In this document: piece after piece, positions 24,002 through 32,418 of the stretch | Layout: every line of letters begins with the position of its first letter | Position numbering within the stretch: position 1 is the first letter of the stretch | Assembly (NCBI GenBank): GCA_018648655.1 | Contig: JABGQV010000085.1 | Location: forward strand, 1-38,015 | From: Anaerolineae bacterium | Lineage (GTDB): Bacteria > Chloroflexota > Anaerolineae > Anaerolineales > Villigracilaceae | Length of the DNA stretch: 38,015 nt | Reading direction: 5' to 3' | Made by a program: the position numbers and the translations under genes | The notes under the pieces: generated by a model | What the model was told of the DNA's origin: nothing | Seen by the model: only the letters and a program-made list of their open reading frames with translations | The model's database searches: none

Positions 24002-24951
24002 TGACAGAAGCAATAGACGTAAAAATTAAAGAACGTTTGGGGAAGGCTAGAAGAATTCTAATCACTGGCCATATTCGCCCCGATGGTGACGCTGTTGGTT
24101 CGATGCTTGGGCTAGGACTTGCGTTGGAAAATATAGGCAAACATGTTCAAATGGTTTTACCTTTAGGGCTACCGCATGTTTTTGAGCACCTTGAGGGAAG
24201 CGAACTAATCCAACGAGAAGTAGAAGGTGAAATTGACACCTTCATTTCTGTAGATTGTGCAGAATTTTCACGCATACACGAGGAATTACAAACTTTTGGG
24301 GAGCCTTTACTTAATATAGATCATCATATAACGAATACAAAATATGCAGAAATTAATCTTGTAGAACCGGATTCTGTTGCAACAGCTTCTGTTTTAGTAG
24401 AGCATCTGCCTGTTTGGGGACTAGAGATTAATAGAGCCTCAGCATCAGCACTGCTAACAGGGCTGATTACCGATACACTTGGTTTTCGGACGCTAAATAT
24501 GAATCCAAAAGCCCTTCGTCAAGCTGCAGAGATGATGGAGAAGGGTGCTAAAATCCCCGACCTTTATTATCGTGTTTTAATTAGCCGTTCCTTTAAGGCA
24601 GTACAATATTGGGGGAAAGGATTGGCAAATATAGAGCGAGATGGTCAAATGGTTTGGGCAGAACTAAGCCTAAAAGACCGTAAAGCTGTGAACTATCGTG
24701 GTAATGATGATGCAGATTTAATTAATATTTTATCGTCTATTGAAAAAAGCCCAGTTGCGCTTATTTTTGTTGAACAACCTAAGGGAACGGTCAAAGTCTC
24801 TTGGCGGGCACGTGGCGAAAAATGGGATGTAGCCAGTGTAGCGGCAGAGTTTGGAGGTGGAGGGCATCGCGCTGCTGCTGGGGCGACAATTGAAGGTTCA
24901 CTCGAAGAAATCAAGCTTAGTGTCTTGCATGCGACACGTGAAATCCTGTAA
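24001..24951 (+). CDS. nrnA: DHH-family phosphoesterase (NrnA-type oligoribonuclease / pAp phosphatase)
   Basis: The product is 316 residues. The DHH domain has HIRPDGDAVGS near 22-32, VDCAEF near 83 and NIDHHITN near 105, all metal-binding motifs. The DHHA1 domain ends with EFGGGGHRAAAGATIEG near 285. NrnA-type enzymes degrade short RNAs and dephosphorylate pAp. The gene commonly lies between rbfA and truB in Gram-positive and Chloroflexota genomes. Start ATG overlaps the rbfA stop by one base. Confidence 0.9.
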   Translation: MTEAIDVKIKERLGKARRILITGHIRPDGDAVGSMLGLGLALENIGKHVQMVLPLGLPHVFEHLEGSELIQREVEGEIDTFISVDCAEFSRIHEELQTFGEPLLNIDHHITNTKYAEINLVEPDSVATASVLVEHLPVWGLEINRASASALLTGLITDTLGFRTLNMNPKALRQAAEMMEKGAKIPDLYYRVLISRSFKAVQYWGKGLANIERDGQMVWAELSLKDRKAVNYRGNDDADLINILSSIEKSPVALIFVEQPKGTVKVSWRARGEKWDVASVAAEFGGGGHRAAAGATIEGSLEEIKLSVLHATREIL

Positions 24952-24989
24952 AATATATTTAATAAAAAATCCAAAGAGAGGAAGATATT

Positions 24990-25904
24990 ATGCAAAATAA
25001 AGACGCAATTTCAGGGGTTTTGGTCATTGATAAACCAACCGGAATGACTTCGCATGATGTTGTAAATGCAATTAGGCGCGGAACGGGAATCCGCAGAGTA
25101 GGACATACAGGCACATTAGATCCACGCGCATCAGGCGTTTTAGTCGTTTTAGTAGGACCAGCAGTGCGCTTAAGTGAATATATTTCGGCTTCTGATAAAC
25201 GCTATCAGGCAATTATTAGAATGGGTACTGCCACCGATACTTATGATGCCGAGGGTGCTTTCACTCGTGAAGAAGTAACGGTAGATGTAACCGAAGAACA
25301 ATTTGAAGCAGAATTGAAAAAATTTGAAGGTGAAGTAGAACAAACGCCACCTGCTTATTCGGCAGTAAAAGTAAATGGTCGAAAAGCTTACGAAATGGCG
25401 CGCAAAGGCGAAGAAGTGGAACTAGAGCCACGCATGATACAAGTACATCATCTTGAAGTTTTAGAATGGGCAACCCCCGAAGTTGTGGTAGATGTGCATT
25501 GTTCTTCTGGCACTTATATCCGCTCTTTGGCAAATGATCTTGGCGAAGTTTTGGGTTGTGGCGCCTATTTGGTTGGCTTACGCCGCACTAAAAATGGGCG
25601 CTTTTCACTACGAGATTCTACGCCACTACGTAAGCTAGATGAATCTTTTGAAAGAGGCGATTGGTATAAACACCTTATTCCTGCTGCCGAATCTCTCTCT
25701 GATTGGCCCTCAATTGTCTTAGATGCAGATGGTGTGGAAACGATTCGTCATGGGCAACGTGTAAAAGTTGAAGCCGATCACCCAGAAGATGAAATGGTGC
25801 GTGGCATCAGTGAAGCTGATGAGCTAGTAGCCTTGATGAAGAAAACAGAAGGCGAAGACGGTGAATTTGAATGGCAACCCAAAAAGGTTTTCTTGATTGG
25901 GTAG
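24990..25904 (+). CDS. truB: tRNA pseudouridine-55 synthase TruB
   Basis: The product is 304 residues. The catalytic aspartate is Asp44 in HTGTLDPRASGVL. KPTGMTSHDVV near 15-25, SASDKRYQAIIRMGTATDTYD near 65-85 and PPAYSAVKVNGRKAYEMAR are all family motifs. It makes pseudouridine 55 in the T loop of tRNAs. AGAGAGGAAG lies upstream of ATG 24990. The C-terminal 70 residues resemble a short PUA-like part. Confidence 0.96.
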   Translation: MQNKDAISGVLVIDKPTGMTSHDVVNAIRRGTGIRRVGHTGTLDPRASGVLVVLVGPAVRLSEYISASDKRYQAIIRMGTATDTYDAEGAFTREEVTVDVTEEQFEAELKKFEGEVEQTPPAYSAVKVNGRKAYEMARKGEEVELEPRMIQVHHLEVLEWATPEVVVDVHCSSGTYIRSLANDLGEVLGCGAYLVGLRRTKNGRFSLRDSTPLRKLDESFERGDWYKHLIPAAESLSDWPSIVLDADGVETIRHGQRVKVEADHPEDEMVRGISEADELVALMKKTEGEDGEFEWQPKKVFLIG

Positions 25905-25936
25905 CCTCTCTACATTAAATATTTTTTAGAAATTCT

Positions 25937-25988
25937 ATTGCGTCTTTCGTGTTTCGTGGGTTTTCCTGCACAATACGAAAGACGCAAT
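25937..25988 (+). repeat. dyad repeat between truB and ribF, possible terminator
   Basis: ATTGCGTCTTTCGT and ACGAAAGACGCAAT are perfect 14-base inverted copies around 24 bases containing TTTCGTGGG. ATCTTTTT follows, so it may end truB transcripts. The internal wording recalls the family C repeats. Confidence 0.65.
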
Positions 25989-26006
25989 ATCTTTTTATAG
26001 GCAAAA

Positions 26007-26924
26007 ATGCGCCATATATATTCCCTTAACGAACTTCATCTAGATAAAACTCATCTCACCATTGGTGTTTTTGATGGTGTTCATTACGGCCATCAAAAAA
26101 TCATTTCGGCGCTTACCAAAGATGCGAAAAAGAATGGTGCAACCTCGCTGGTAATTAGTTTTTATCCGCATCCTGCTGCTGTTTTAGGGAAGCGAGAAAA
26201 TGTTAAATACCTTACTTTGCCCGAAGAAAAAGCTGAAATTTTAGCAAGAATGGATGTAGATGTTCTTCTCACTCATCCTTTTAGCCAAGAAGTTGGCGCA
26301 CGTTCGCCAAAAGAATTTATGAAAGCAATTTTGGCACGTGTCAAAGTTGAAAAACTACTTATCGGCTATGATTTTGCGCTCGGGAAAAATAGAATAGGGA
26401 ATGCTGATTATTTAAAATCTTTGGGACTGGAGCTTGGGTACGCACTCGAGACATTTAAGCCTCTATCTAGCGGGAGTGATATTATCTCTTCTAGTCGTGT
26501 TCGGGATGCGCTCGTGTCTGGAGGCGTGCGTGAAGCCCATCAACTTTTGGGGCACCCCTATGCTTTATATGGTTCTGTCATTCACGGCGATGGGCGTGGA
26601 CGCAAGATTAACGTTCCTACAGCCAATATAGAAATTTCTCTTGAAAAAATTGTGCCTAAAAATGGTGTATATGCTACTTTGGCAGTTTTGGATGGTGTAA
26701 AGCACCCGGCGGTTACAAATATTGGTATTCGCCCAACATTTACCCCAGATAAAGAGCGCGCCAATATAGAAACACATATTTTGGGTTTTAGCAAAGATAT
26801 TTATGGAAAAGAGTTGAAATTAGAACTTATCTCGCGTTTGCGAGATGAAAAGAAATTTGCCTCAGTGGAAGAGCTACTGAGACAAATTAAAGATGATATA
26901 CGAAAAGCAGAAGAGATATTTTAG
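26007..26924 (+). CDS. ribF: bifunctional riboflavin kinase / FAD synthetase
   Basis: The product is 305 residues. The N-terminal nucleotidyltransferase half has GVFDGVHYGHQKII near 20-33 and SFYPHPAAVL. SSSRVRDAL links to the kinase half, which has GSVIHGDGRGRKINVPTANI near 190-208, PKNGVYAT, NIGIRPTF and YGKELKLELISRLRDEKKF. It converts riboflavin to FMN and FAD. The dyad before it and a weak ribosome site hint at expression partly separate from the nus cluster. The adjacent minus-strand gene converges on it with a 20-base gap and no obvious terminator. Confidence 0.95.
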   Translation: MRHIYSLNELHLDKTHLTIGVFDGVHYGHQKIISALTKDAKKNGATSLVISFYPHPAAVLGKRENVKYLTLPEEKAEILARMDVDVLLTHPFSQEVGARSPKEFMKAILARVKVEKLLIGYDFALGKNRIGNADYLKSLGLELGYALETFKPLSSGSDIISSSRVRDALVSGGVREAHQLLGHPYALYGSVIHGDGRGRKINVPTANIEISLEKIVPKNGVYATLAVLDGVKHPAVTNIGIRPTFTPDKERANIETHILGFSKDIYGKELKLELISRLRDEKKFASVEELLRQIKDDIRKAEEIF

Positions 26925-26944
26925 ACTTTTCTAAGAAGATAAAA

Positions 26945-27919
26945 TTATAGGGGCAACCAAGTCCCAATACCCATCTCTACTGCGCGTTTATAAAGAGTTG
27001 GGGCAACTGCCATATCGTCCAAAGCGAGACCAAGATTACACGCGACCGTGCGCTCTGTCTTAGATTCTCGTCCAAGTTTTTTACCAGCAACCAGTTCACC
27101 CAAATCTGCGTGGACGGGGGGGACATCCTGAAAATATCCTGCGCTCTGATAGTACTTATATTGTGCCAAATCATCGGTGCAGAATTTATCTGCTTCTTTC
27201 AACGCGGCGGGGTCAAGATAGGAATCAAAATCAATTAGAGTTGCAAAAGATCCTTCTTCTAGCCAGCCAGCCTTCAGTGTTTTATGCGGTTCTTTCAAAA
27301 TGGGACCAGCGGTGATGACTAAATCGCAGCCCTGCACAGCTTCTTTAGGCGTATTTACGACAGTCACTTTTAGTCCAAGTTTTGCTACTTTTTCTTGATA
27401 AACTTTAAGCGATTTCTCAGAAGTGTCATAGGCAAAAACTTCTTTGATAGGGAAATCTACGTTGAGAGCTTCGGTATTTGTAAATCCCTGCACGCCACAG
27501 CCCAGCACGCCCAGTGTAGATGAATCTTTACGTGCCAAACGCCGTGCTGAAACAGCAGATGCCGCGGCAGTGCGCATGGCGGTAATCCATTCACAATCCA
27601 TTACTGCGAGTGGGATGCCAGTTTCGGGGTCGTTGAGAATGAGCAAGCCGGTGATATAGGGCAATCCTTTCTCGGCGTTGCCAGGAAATCCGCCGACCCA
27701 CTTGATGCCCGCTGAATTAAGCGCGGGGATATAAGCTGGCATGGCATGAATAAAATTATCATTATCACCGGGATGAATACCGGGTTTGGGGGGCATTTCT
27801 ACCCGTCCATGCCCTTTTTCGTTGAAAGCTCTCTCGAGTAATTCGATGACATCAGCCATGCCTAAGCCAACAGAGACGACATCTTTTTGTGAAAGGTAGA
27901 GAAGTTTATTTTCAGTCAT
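26945..27919 (-). CDS. ornithine cyclodeaminase / mu-crystallin family dehydrogenase
   Basis: The product is 324 residues. NAD(P)-binding Rossmann residues are LGVLGCGVQGFTNTEAL near 137. Substrate-site motifs include IKWVGGFPGN near 72 and ITAMRTAAASAVSARRLA near 112. The family deaminates or reduces small amino acids (ornithine cyclodeaminase, alanine dehydrogenase, ketimine reductase). The specific substrate cannot be told from sequence. AAGGAT precedes ATG 27919. It follows the P-loop gene by 42 bases in the same direction. Confidence 0.85.
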   Translation of the reverse strand: MTENKLLYLSQKDVVSVGLGMADVIELLERAFNEKGHGRVEMPPKPGIHPGDNDNFIHAMPAYIPALNSAGIKWVGGFPGNAEKGLPYITGLLILNDPETGIPLAVMDCEWITAMRTAAASAVSARRLARKDSSTLGVLGCGVQGFTNTEALNVDFPIKEVFAYDTSEKSLKVYQEKVAKLGLKVTVVNTPKEAVQGCDLVITAGPILKEPHKTLKAGWLEEGSFATLIDFDSYLDPAALKEADKFCTDDLAQYKYYQSAGYFQDVPPVHADLGELVAGKKLGRESKTERTVACNLGLALDDMAVAPTLYKRAVEMGIGTWLPL

Positions 27920-27961
27920 TGAGGGTATCCTTTTAGATTTGAGTATTTTTTTTGAAAGAGG

Positions 27962-28648
27962 CTATTCTAGGTATTCTAATATTTTCATAATTTCTTTTGC
28001 AAATTCGTTAACGGTTTTTCTTTCACTCCTTGAGAAAATAGTGATATTACTCTTTTGTGCTTCTCTTAAAATTGTACTTGTGATTCGAGCATCAAATTCA
28101 AGGAAATTATGCCATGATTTTTCTGGGTTTGGTAATTGAAAAACAAATTCCTTCATCGATTTTCTTTCTTCATTCTCTGACCAAATTTCAGCACTAGAGC
28201 GTTCTGGTCTTGCCAAAGAAATTATTTGATGAGGGGGAATTACTTGCGAAAGGAGAGCGGGATTAGAGATGCCACCATCTATTATGATGGCGGCGTTTTC
28301 ATTAGTGTCGTCTAGATCTTCGGCTAGAAGATTTAAGTATTCAGGGAGGGCTGCTTGGTTGAAATTATTAAATTCATCCCAACTCATATCAAGTAACCAC
28401 GCTAATCCATTCTCAGTATTTGCCCAAGCTTTATTCACAGGTTGAAGTTCTTGCGTAAATCTACTATGATAATCGCCATAGATATGGGCATCCATATCGT
28501 ATATAGGGAAACCAAAATTTTCTGAAAGCGCTTTGCAAATTGTTGTTTTTCCAGAGCCAGCCCCGCCGATAATCCAGTAAAGTTTTTTTCTTTTTCTGAG
28601 AGAAAAATGAGCATCTGAAAGCAAACTCTTGTTTACAGAGAATTTCAT
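27962..28648 (-). CDS. P-loop NTPase, kinase-like
   Basis: The product is 228 residues. The only firm motif is Walker A, GGAGSGKTT at 28-36, followed by YDMDAHIYGDYH near 50 and a hydrophobic Walker B-like strand AAIIIDGGISNPA near 117. The layout (Walker A, short lid, C-terminal helices) resembles shikimate- or adenylate-kinase-like small-molecule kinases. The substrate is unknown. It overlaps the RNase H stop by four bases (ATGA), so the two are translated together. Confidence 0.8.
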   Translation of the reverse strand: MKFSVNKSLLSDAHFSLRKRKKLYWIIGGAGSGKTTICKALSENFGFPIYDMDAHIYGDYHSRFTQELQPVNKAWANTENGLAWLLDMSWDEFNNFNQAALPEYLNLLAEDLDDTNENAAIIIDGGISNPALLSQVIPPHQIISLARPERSSAEIWSENEERKSMKEFVFQLPNPEKSWHNFLEFDARITSTILREAQKSNITIFSRSERKTVNEFAKEIMKILEYLE

Positions 28649-29409
28649 AAGAGCATTTGGGTTGTTTGGCGTGGAATTTCATAGCCTTCGTCTATGGGTA
28701 ATTTCTTTCTTTTTGCCATCTGGCTCGCTAATTGATCGCAGCGTTCGTTGTCCATATTCCCAGCGTGACCTTTTACCCATCTGAATTCTACATCATGTTT
28801 TTCGTAGGCAGAGAGTAATTTCTTCCATAAATCGTGATTTCTTCGTAGTTCGCCTTTTGGCGCTTTCCAATTCTTTGCACGCCAATTTTTTGCCCAACCT
28901 TTTTCTATAGCATTAACCACATATTGAGAGTCGCTAAATAAAACGACATTGCTCTTTTCTGTGAGAGATTCTAACCCTTTGATGCAAGCCAATATTTCCA
29001 TTCTATTATTGGTGGTGAGACGAAATCCGCCCGATAATTCTTTTCGTTTTTCTTTGTTTCGAATAACTACACCATAACCGCCTGGGCCTGGGTTTGGAGT
29101 TGCGCCGCCGTCTGTATAAACTAAAAGCTTTCCTTTTTCTAAAAGATTTTTATTATCTACTATAGATTTAGAATTAGGTAGTTCTTTCACTAAATCTAAT
29201 AAATTGGGGGCATATTTTCGGAGCGTTTCTGTTTTGAATTTTCCTAGCCATTTTATGGATTCTTCTTTTGTATAGAAGCCTTTATATACTGCATCTGCAT
29301 AGCCTTGAACTTGCTCTGCAGCACCATTAGTACCGAACCAAGTTGTATATAATCCAGATTTATGCCCCTTGATAATTAGATAGTATTTTTTCTTCTTTTT
29401 TTTGCTCAT
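28645..29409 (-). CDS. rnhA: ribonuclease H1 with N-terminal hybrid-binding domain
   Basis: The product is 254 residues from ATG 29409 (AAAGGTG upstream). A viroplasmin-like, RNA/DNA-hybrid-binding domain lies at about 8-50 (YYLIIKGHKSGLYTTWFG ... GFYTKEE), as in eukaryotic RNase H1 and some bacteria. A linker of about 40 residues precedes the RNase H domain, with catalytic Asp100 in YTDGGATPNPGPGG, Glu138 in NNRMEIL, Asp160 in FSDSQYV, His215 and Asp225 in KGHAGNMDNERCD. The basic protrusion with W-rich KNWRAKNWKAPKG is intact, so the protein should be active. It removes RNA from RNA/DNA hybrids. Confidence 0.94.
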   Translation of the reverse strand: MSKKKKKKYYLIIKGHKSGLYTTWFGTNGAAEQVQGYADAVYKGFYTKEESIKWLGKFKTETLRKYAPNLLDLVKELPNSKSIVDNKNLLEKGKLLVYTDGGATPNPGPGGYGVVIRNKEKRKELSGGFRLTTNNRMEILACIKGLESLTEKSNVVLFSDSQYVVNAIEKGWAKNWRAKNWKAPKGELRRNHDLWKKLLSAYEKHDVEFRWVKGHAGNMDNERCDQLASQMAKRKKLPIDEGYEIPRQTTQMLL

Positions 29410-29427
29410 GAAACACCTTTTGCTAGA

Positions 29428-29483
29428 AGAGTACAAAGAGAGACAAAGAAAACCTTTGCGTTCCTTTCTGTACTTCGTGGTAG
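29428..29483. repeat. intergenic dyad repeat, family C copy 2
   Basis: AGTACAAAGAGAGACAAAG and CTTTGCGTTCCTTTCTGTACT are imperfect inverted arms, followed by TCGTGGTA. The wording matches the element at 10502-10580. It fills the gap between metY and rnhA. Confidence 0.62.
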
Positions 29484-29488
29484 AAAAA

Positions 29489-30763
29489 CTACTTTGCCTT
29501 TTCCAAAGCCTGTCCTAAATCTTCGAGAATATCGTCTATATGCTCAATACCCACGCAAAGACGAAGTGTGCCCTTTGAGATTCCTGCTACAGTCAGTTCT
29601 TCATTTGAGAGTTGCCGGTGCGTAGTAGAAGCAGGATGCGCAACCAAAGATTTTGCATCCCCGATATTTACTAAACGTTTGAATAATTTCAATGAATCGA
29701 AGAAGTGTACGCCAGCATCGAAACCACCTTTGATATCAAAAGAAAGTAATGCAGAAGGTTTCCCTGTGGCGTATTTCTTTGCTAATTCATAATAGGGGGA
29801 TGTCGAAAGCCCGCCATAATTTACTGATTCAACCTGAGTATGTGCATTCAGATAAGCCGCGACTTTAAAGGCATTCTCGCAATGACGCTCCATTCGCAAC
29901 GCCAAAGTTTCTATACCTTGTAAGATTAAAAAGGCATTAAAGGGGCTAAGTGTAGAACCTGTGTTGCGCATAGGCACAGTTCTTGCTCGTGCAATAAATG
30001 CGCCCTCTCCAATATCTTTTGCGTAAACGATACCATGATAAGCTGGCTCTGGCTCATTCATCATCGGGAAGCGTTTAGCATTTTCAGCCCAGGGAAAATG
30101 CCCACTGTCTACGATAATCCCACCTAGTGAGTTGCCATGCCCACCCATATATTTGGTCAGCGAATGCACCACAATATCTGCACCATAATAAATTGGCTTA
30201 ATCAAAATGGGGGTTGCGACGGTATTATCCACGATAAGTGGCACACCGTATTTATGTGCCATCTTGGCAATCCCCTCGATATCGGCAATGCTCCCGACTG
30301 GATTACTGATACTTTCGCAAAAAATGGCGCTTGTTTTCTCGTCAATCAATTTCTCTATACTCTTTGGGCTACCATTTTCTGCGAAGCGTGCTTCGATGCC
30401 TAAACGGGCAAAGGTATGGGCAAAAAGGGTATATGTGCCACCATAAAGTTGTGGCGTAGAGACGATATTATTTCCGCGCTCGGCGATGGTGAGTATGGCA
30501 TAGTTGATTGCTGCGCTTCCTGCACTGACAGCTAATGCACCCACGCCACCTTCCAACTCTGCCACACGTTTTTCTAAAACATCGTTGGTGGGGTTCATTA
30601 AGCGCGTGTAGATATTCCCTTTCACGTCCAAGTTGAACAAATCTGCGGCGTGTTGGGCTGAGTCGAATTCATAGGCAACGGTCTGATAAATGGGTACGGC
30701 TACCGCTTTTGTGGATTTTTCGCTCTTATAACCGCTATGGATTACTTTTGTCTCGTCTCTCAT
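29489..30763 (-). CDS. metY: O-acetylhomoserine sulfhydrylase (MetY), Cys/Met PLP enzyme
   Basis: The product is 424 residues, typical of MetY. The PLP lysine is Lys204 in HSLTKYMGGHGNSLGG, with Asp179 in IVDNTVATP. YTRLMNPTNDVLEKRVAELEGG, RTVPMRNTGSTLSPFNAFLILQGIETL and VAHPASTTHRQLSNEEL are family motifs. It makes homocysteine from O-acetylhomoserine and sulfide, or methionine with methanethiol. The gene upstream on the same strand is metA, which makes the acylated homoserine. AAGGAAAG precedes ATG 30763. Confidence 0.93.
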   Translation of the reverse strand: MRDETKVIHSGYKSEKSTKAVAVPIYQTVAYEFDSAQHAADLFNLDVKGNIYTRLMNPTNDVLEKRVAELEGGVGALAVSAGSAAINYAILTIAERGNNIVSTPQLYGGTYTLFAHTFARLGIEARFAENGSPKSIEKLIDEKTSAIFCESISNPVGSIADIEGIAKMAHKYGVPLIVDNTVATPILIKPIYYGADIVVHSLTKYMGGHGNSLGGIIVDSGHFPWAENAKRFPMMNEPEPAYHGIVYAKDIGEGAFIARARTVPMRNTGSTLSPFNAFLILQGIETLALRMERHCENAFKVAAYLNAHTQVESVNYGGLSTSPYYELAKKYATGKPSALLSFDIKGGFDAGVHFFDSLKLFKRLVNIGDAKSLVAHPASTTHRQLSNEELTVAGISKGTLRLCVGIEHIDDILEDLGQALEKAK

Positions 30764-30854
30764 ATCTTTCCTTTTTTAAGGAGGGTGCTTATCTCCTCAC
30801 AAATGCTTACAAAAGGGTGCCAAGCTAAAATTACGCGTGTCTCAGTCTCATATC

Positions 30855-31931
30855 TTATTTGGCATTAAGCCCAAGAGGGTCGTTGGGATCAATTTCTGGC
30901 GGGAAGGGGATTTTTCTATTCACATCTGTTAATTGATAAACTAATCCGAGCCAATTATTGAAAAAGGCACGACCAGTATCTCGCCAGGTATTATCCAGAT
31001 GCGGCTCGATTTTTTTCTCAGGGAAGGGAGGAATTTCATTGCCTTGTTCCATTGCCGCGTAAACAAGTTCTTGATAATAATCTACCATTTTAGTGACTTT
31101 TTTGCCAAAATAATTTTCAGGGTGGGGAGGATATTCTTTGCGCTCACCAGCAATAAAGCGAAAAATTTCACGTTTATATTCTTTGAGCAAAGAGATGCGA
31201 TCATATTCGGGATGCCCCTGCAAAAAGACGAGACGAAATTGGTCGGGGCTAACAGCAAGATGAACACCGCCTTTTTCACTATAGACAAGGGTTTTATAGC
31301 CAGCCACTTCTAGTTGAGCGCGGCTAACATCGTTATTTCTTGAGTGGGGGACATCGAAACGAGTATTGCTATCGAGCAATAGGGGATGTTCGCTCTGTGT
31401 GACGCGGTGGCTATAAACGCCCCAGCGCTTTTTTGAGAGCGGCTTACGCTGAATGCGAGAAAGGGAGTTTGTAATGGCATGTGTGGAGAGGCAAGAAGCG
31501 AGGGTTGAGGTGATATTGGCTTTTGACCATTCGATAATTTCTTGTAATTTTTCCCAGAAGGGTTCTTTTTTGAGGTTTGCCCCGATAGGGTTTGCGCCAG
31601 TGATAATGAGGGCATCTAAACCATCTTCTTTGAGATCTTCAAAGGTGGTGTAATGCTCTTTGATATAGGCTTGAATTTCTGGGCTACGTGAAGAATCGGG
31701 GATGGTGCAAGGGTGAATATAGAATTGAGCAATCTGATTACTGCTCCCGACAAGACGTAAAAATTGTAATTCGGTTACTTTGAAGGCAGCATCGGGCATC
31801 ATATTTAGAAAGCCAATATGAAGTTCCCGAATATCTTGTTTGAGGGCTTGTTTGAGGCTTAATACTTCTTGGCTGTGCTGGCTGTTAAGACGCTCAAAAC
31901 TGGGAAGGAGGCTATGGGCTACTAAGGGCAT
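30855..31931 (-). CDS. metA: homoserine O-acyltransferase, MetA (HTS) family
   Basis: The product is 358 residues. The catalytic triad is Cys147 in TLASCLSTHA with His240 and Glu242 in LQGHPEYD. LHIGFLNMMPDAAFKVTE near 38-54 is also a family motif. It activates homoserine with an acyl group for methionine synthesis. The acyl-donor loop reads TGANPIGANL, one residue longer than the usual TGAPLG or TGAPVE, so acetyl versus succinyl cannot be told. Since metY follows, acetyl is more likely. No ribosome site is seen; TAAAAT lies seven bases before ATG 31931, suggesting a leaderless mRNA. Confidence 0.88.
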   Translation of the reverse strand: MPLVAHSLLPSFERLNSQHSQEVLSLKQALKQDIRELHIGFLNMMPDAAFKVTELQFLRLVGSSNQIAQFYIHPCTIPDSSRSPEIQAYIKEHYTTFEDLKEDGLDALIITGANPIGANLKKEPFWEKLQEIIEWSKANITSTLASCLSTHAITNSLSRIQRKPLSKKRWGVYSHRVTQSEHPLLLDSNTRFDVPHSRNNDVSRAQLEVAGYKTLVYSEKGGVHLAVSPDQFRLVFLQGHPEYDRISLLKEYKREIFRFIAGERKEYPPHPENYFGKKVTKMVDYYQELVYAAMEQGNEIPPFPEKKIEPHLDNTWRDTGRAFFNNWLGLVYQLTDVNRKIPFPPEIDPNDPLGLNAK

Positions 31932-31960
31932 AAGAATTATTTTATCGGATTAAAAAGAAG

Positions 31961-32000
31961 CGCTAAGACGCGAAGTTTTGCTATTTTACGCGCCTTAGCG
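31961..32000. repeat. intergenic dyad repeat, family D
   Basis: CGCTAAGACGCG and CGCGCCTTAGCG pair at eleven of twelve positions around 16 bases. It is the 'cgctaaggcgc' type of intergenic repeat, lying between metA and the DUF1304 gene. Confidence 0.6.
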
Positions 32001-32037
32001 ATAAGGTGTTTTCTTGCCATAGGATAGTACAGAAAAA

Positions 32038-32394
32038 TCAAGAAAGCAAGAGCAGGGCTAATCCAATTGCGGCGGGGAGTGCCTGAACATAAAGGATTTT
32101 CTTGCTGGCTGTCATCCCGCCGAAGATACCTGCGATGAGTACACAGGCCAAGAAGAAAGTTTTGATGCTTATTCCTTCTGCACCTAATGTTAACCCCCAA
32201 AATAATCCTACTGCGAGAAAGCCATTATAGAGTCCCTGATTAGCAGCTAATGTTTTGGATAGTTTTGCTACTTCTTGGCTATGCCCAAAGACGCGTCGTC
32301 CAAGGGGTTTATCCCAGTAAAACATCTCCAGTAGCATAAAGGCAATATGTTGGAGAGCGATGATGGTGATGATGATATTTGTAAATAGCTGCAT
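32038..32394 (-). CDS. DUF1304 family membrane protein
   Basis: The product is 118 residues with four membrane helices. The family motifs are HIAFMLLEMFYWDKPLGRRVFG near 16-37 and ANQGLYNGFLAVGL near 51-64. The function of DUF1304 proteins is not known. Ribosome site GGAG nine bases before ATG 32394. It follows the DegV gene by 24 bases and is likely co-transcribed with it. Confidence 0.88.
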   Translation of the reverse strand: MQLFTNIIITIIALQHIAFMLLEMFYWDKPLGRRVFGHSQEVAKLSKTLAANQGLYNGFLAVGLFWGLTLGAEGISIKTFFLACVLIAGIFGGMTASKKILYVQALPAAIGLALLLLS

Positions 32395-32418
32395 ATTTCT
32401 TTCTCCATTTGATTGAAA

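Noticed and set aside
30764-30854. SAM riboswitch between metA and metY
   Set aside because: The 91 bases contain only a direct GGGTGC repeat and no multi-stem structure with the SAM-I or SAM-II conserved core.
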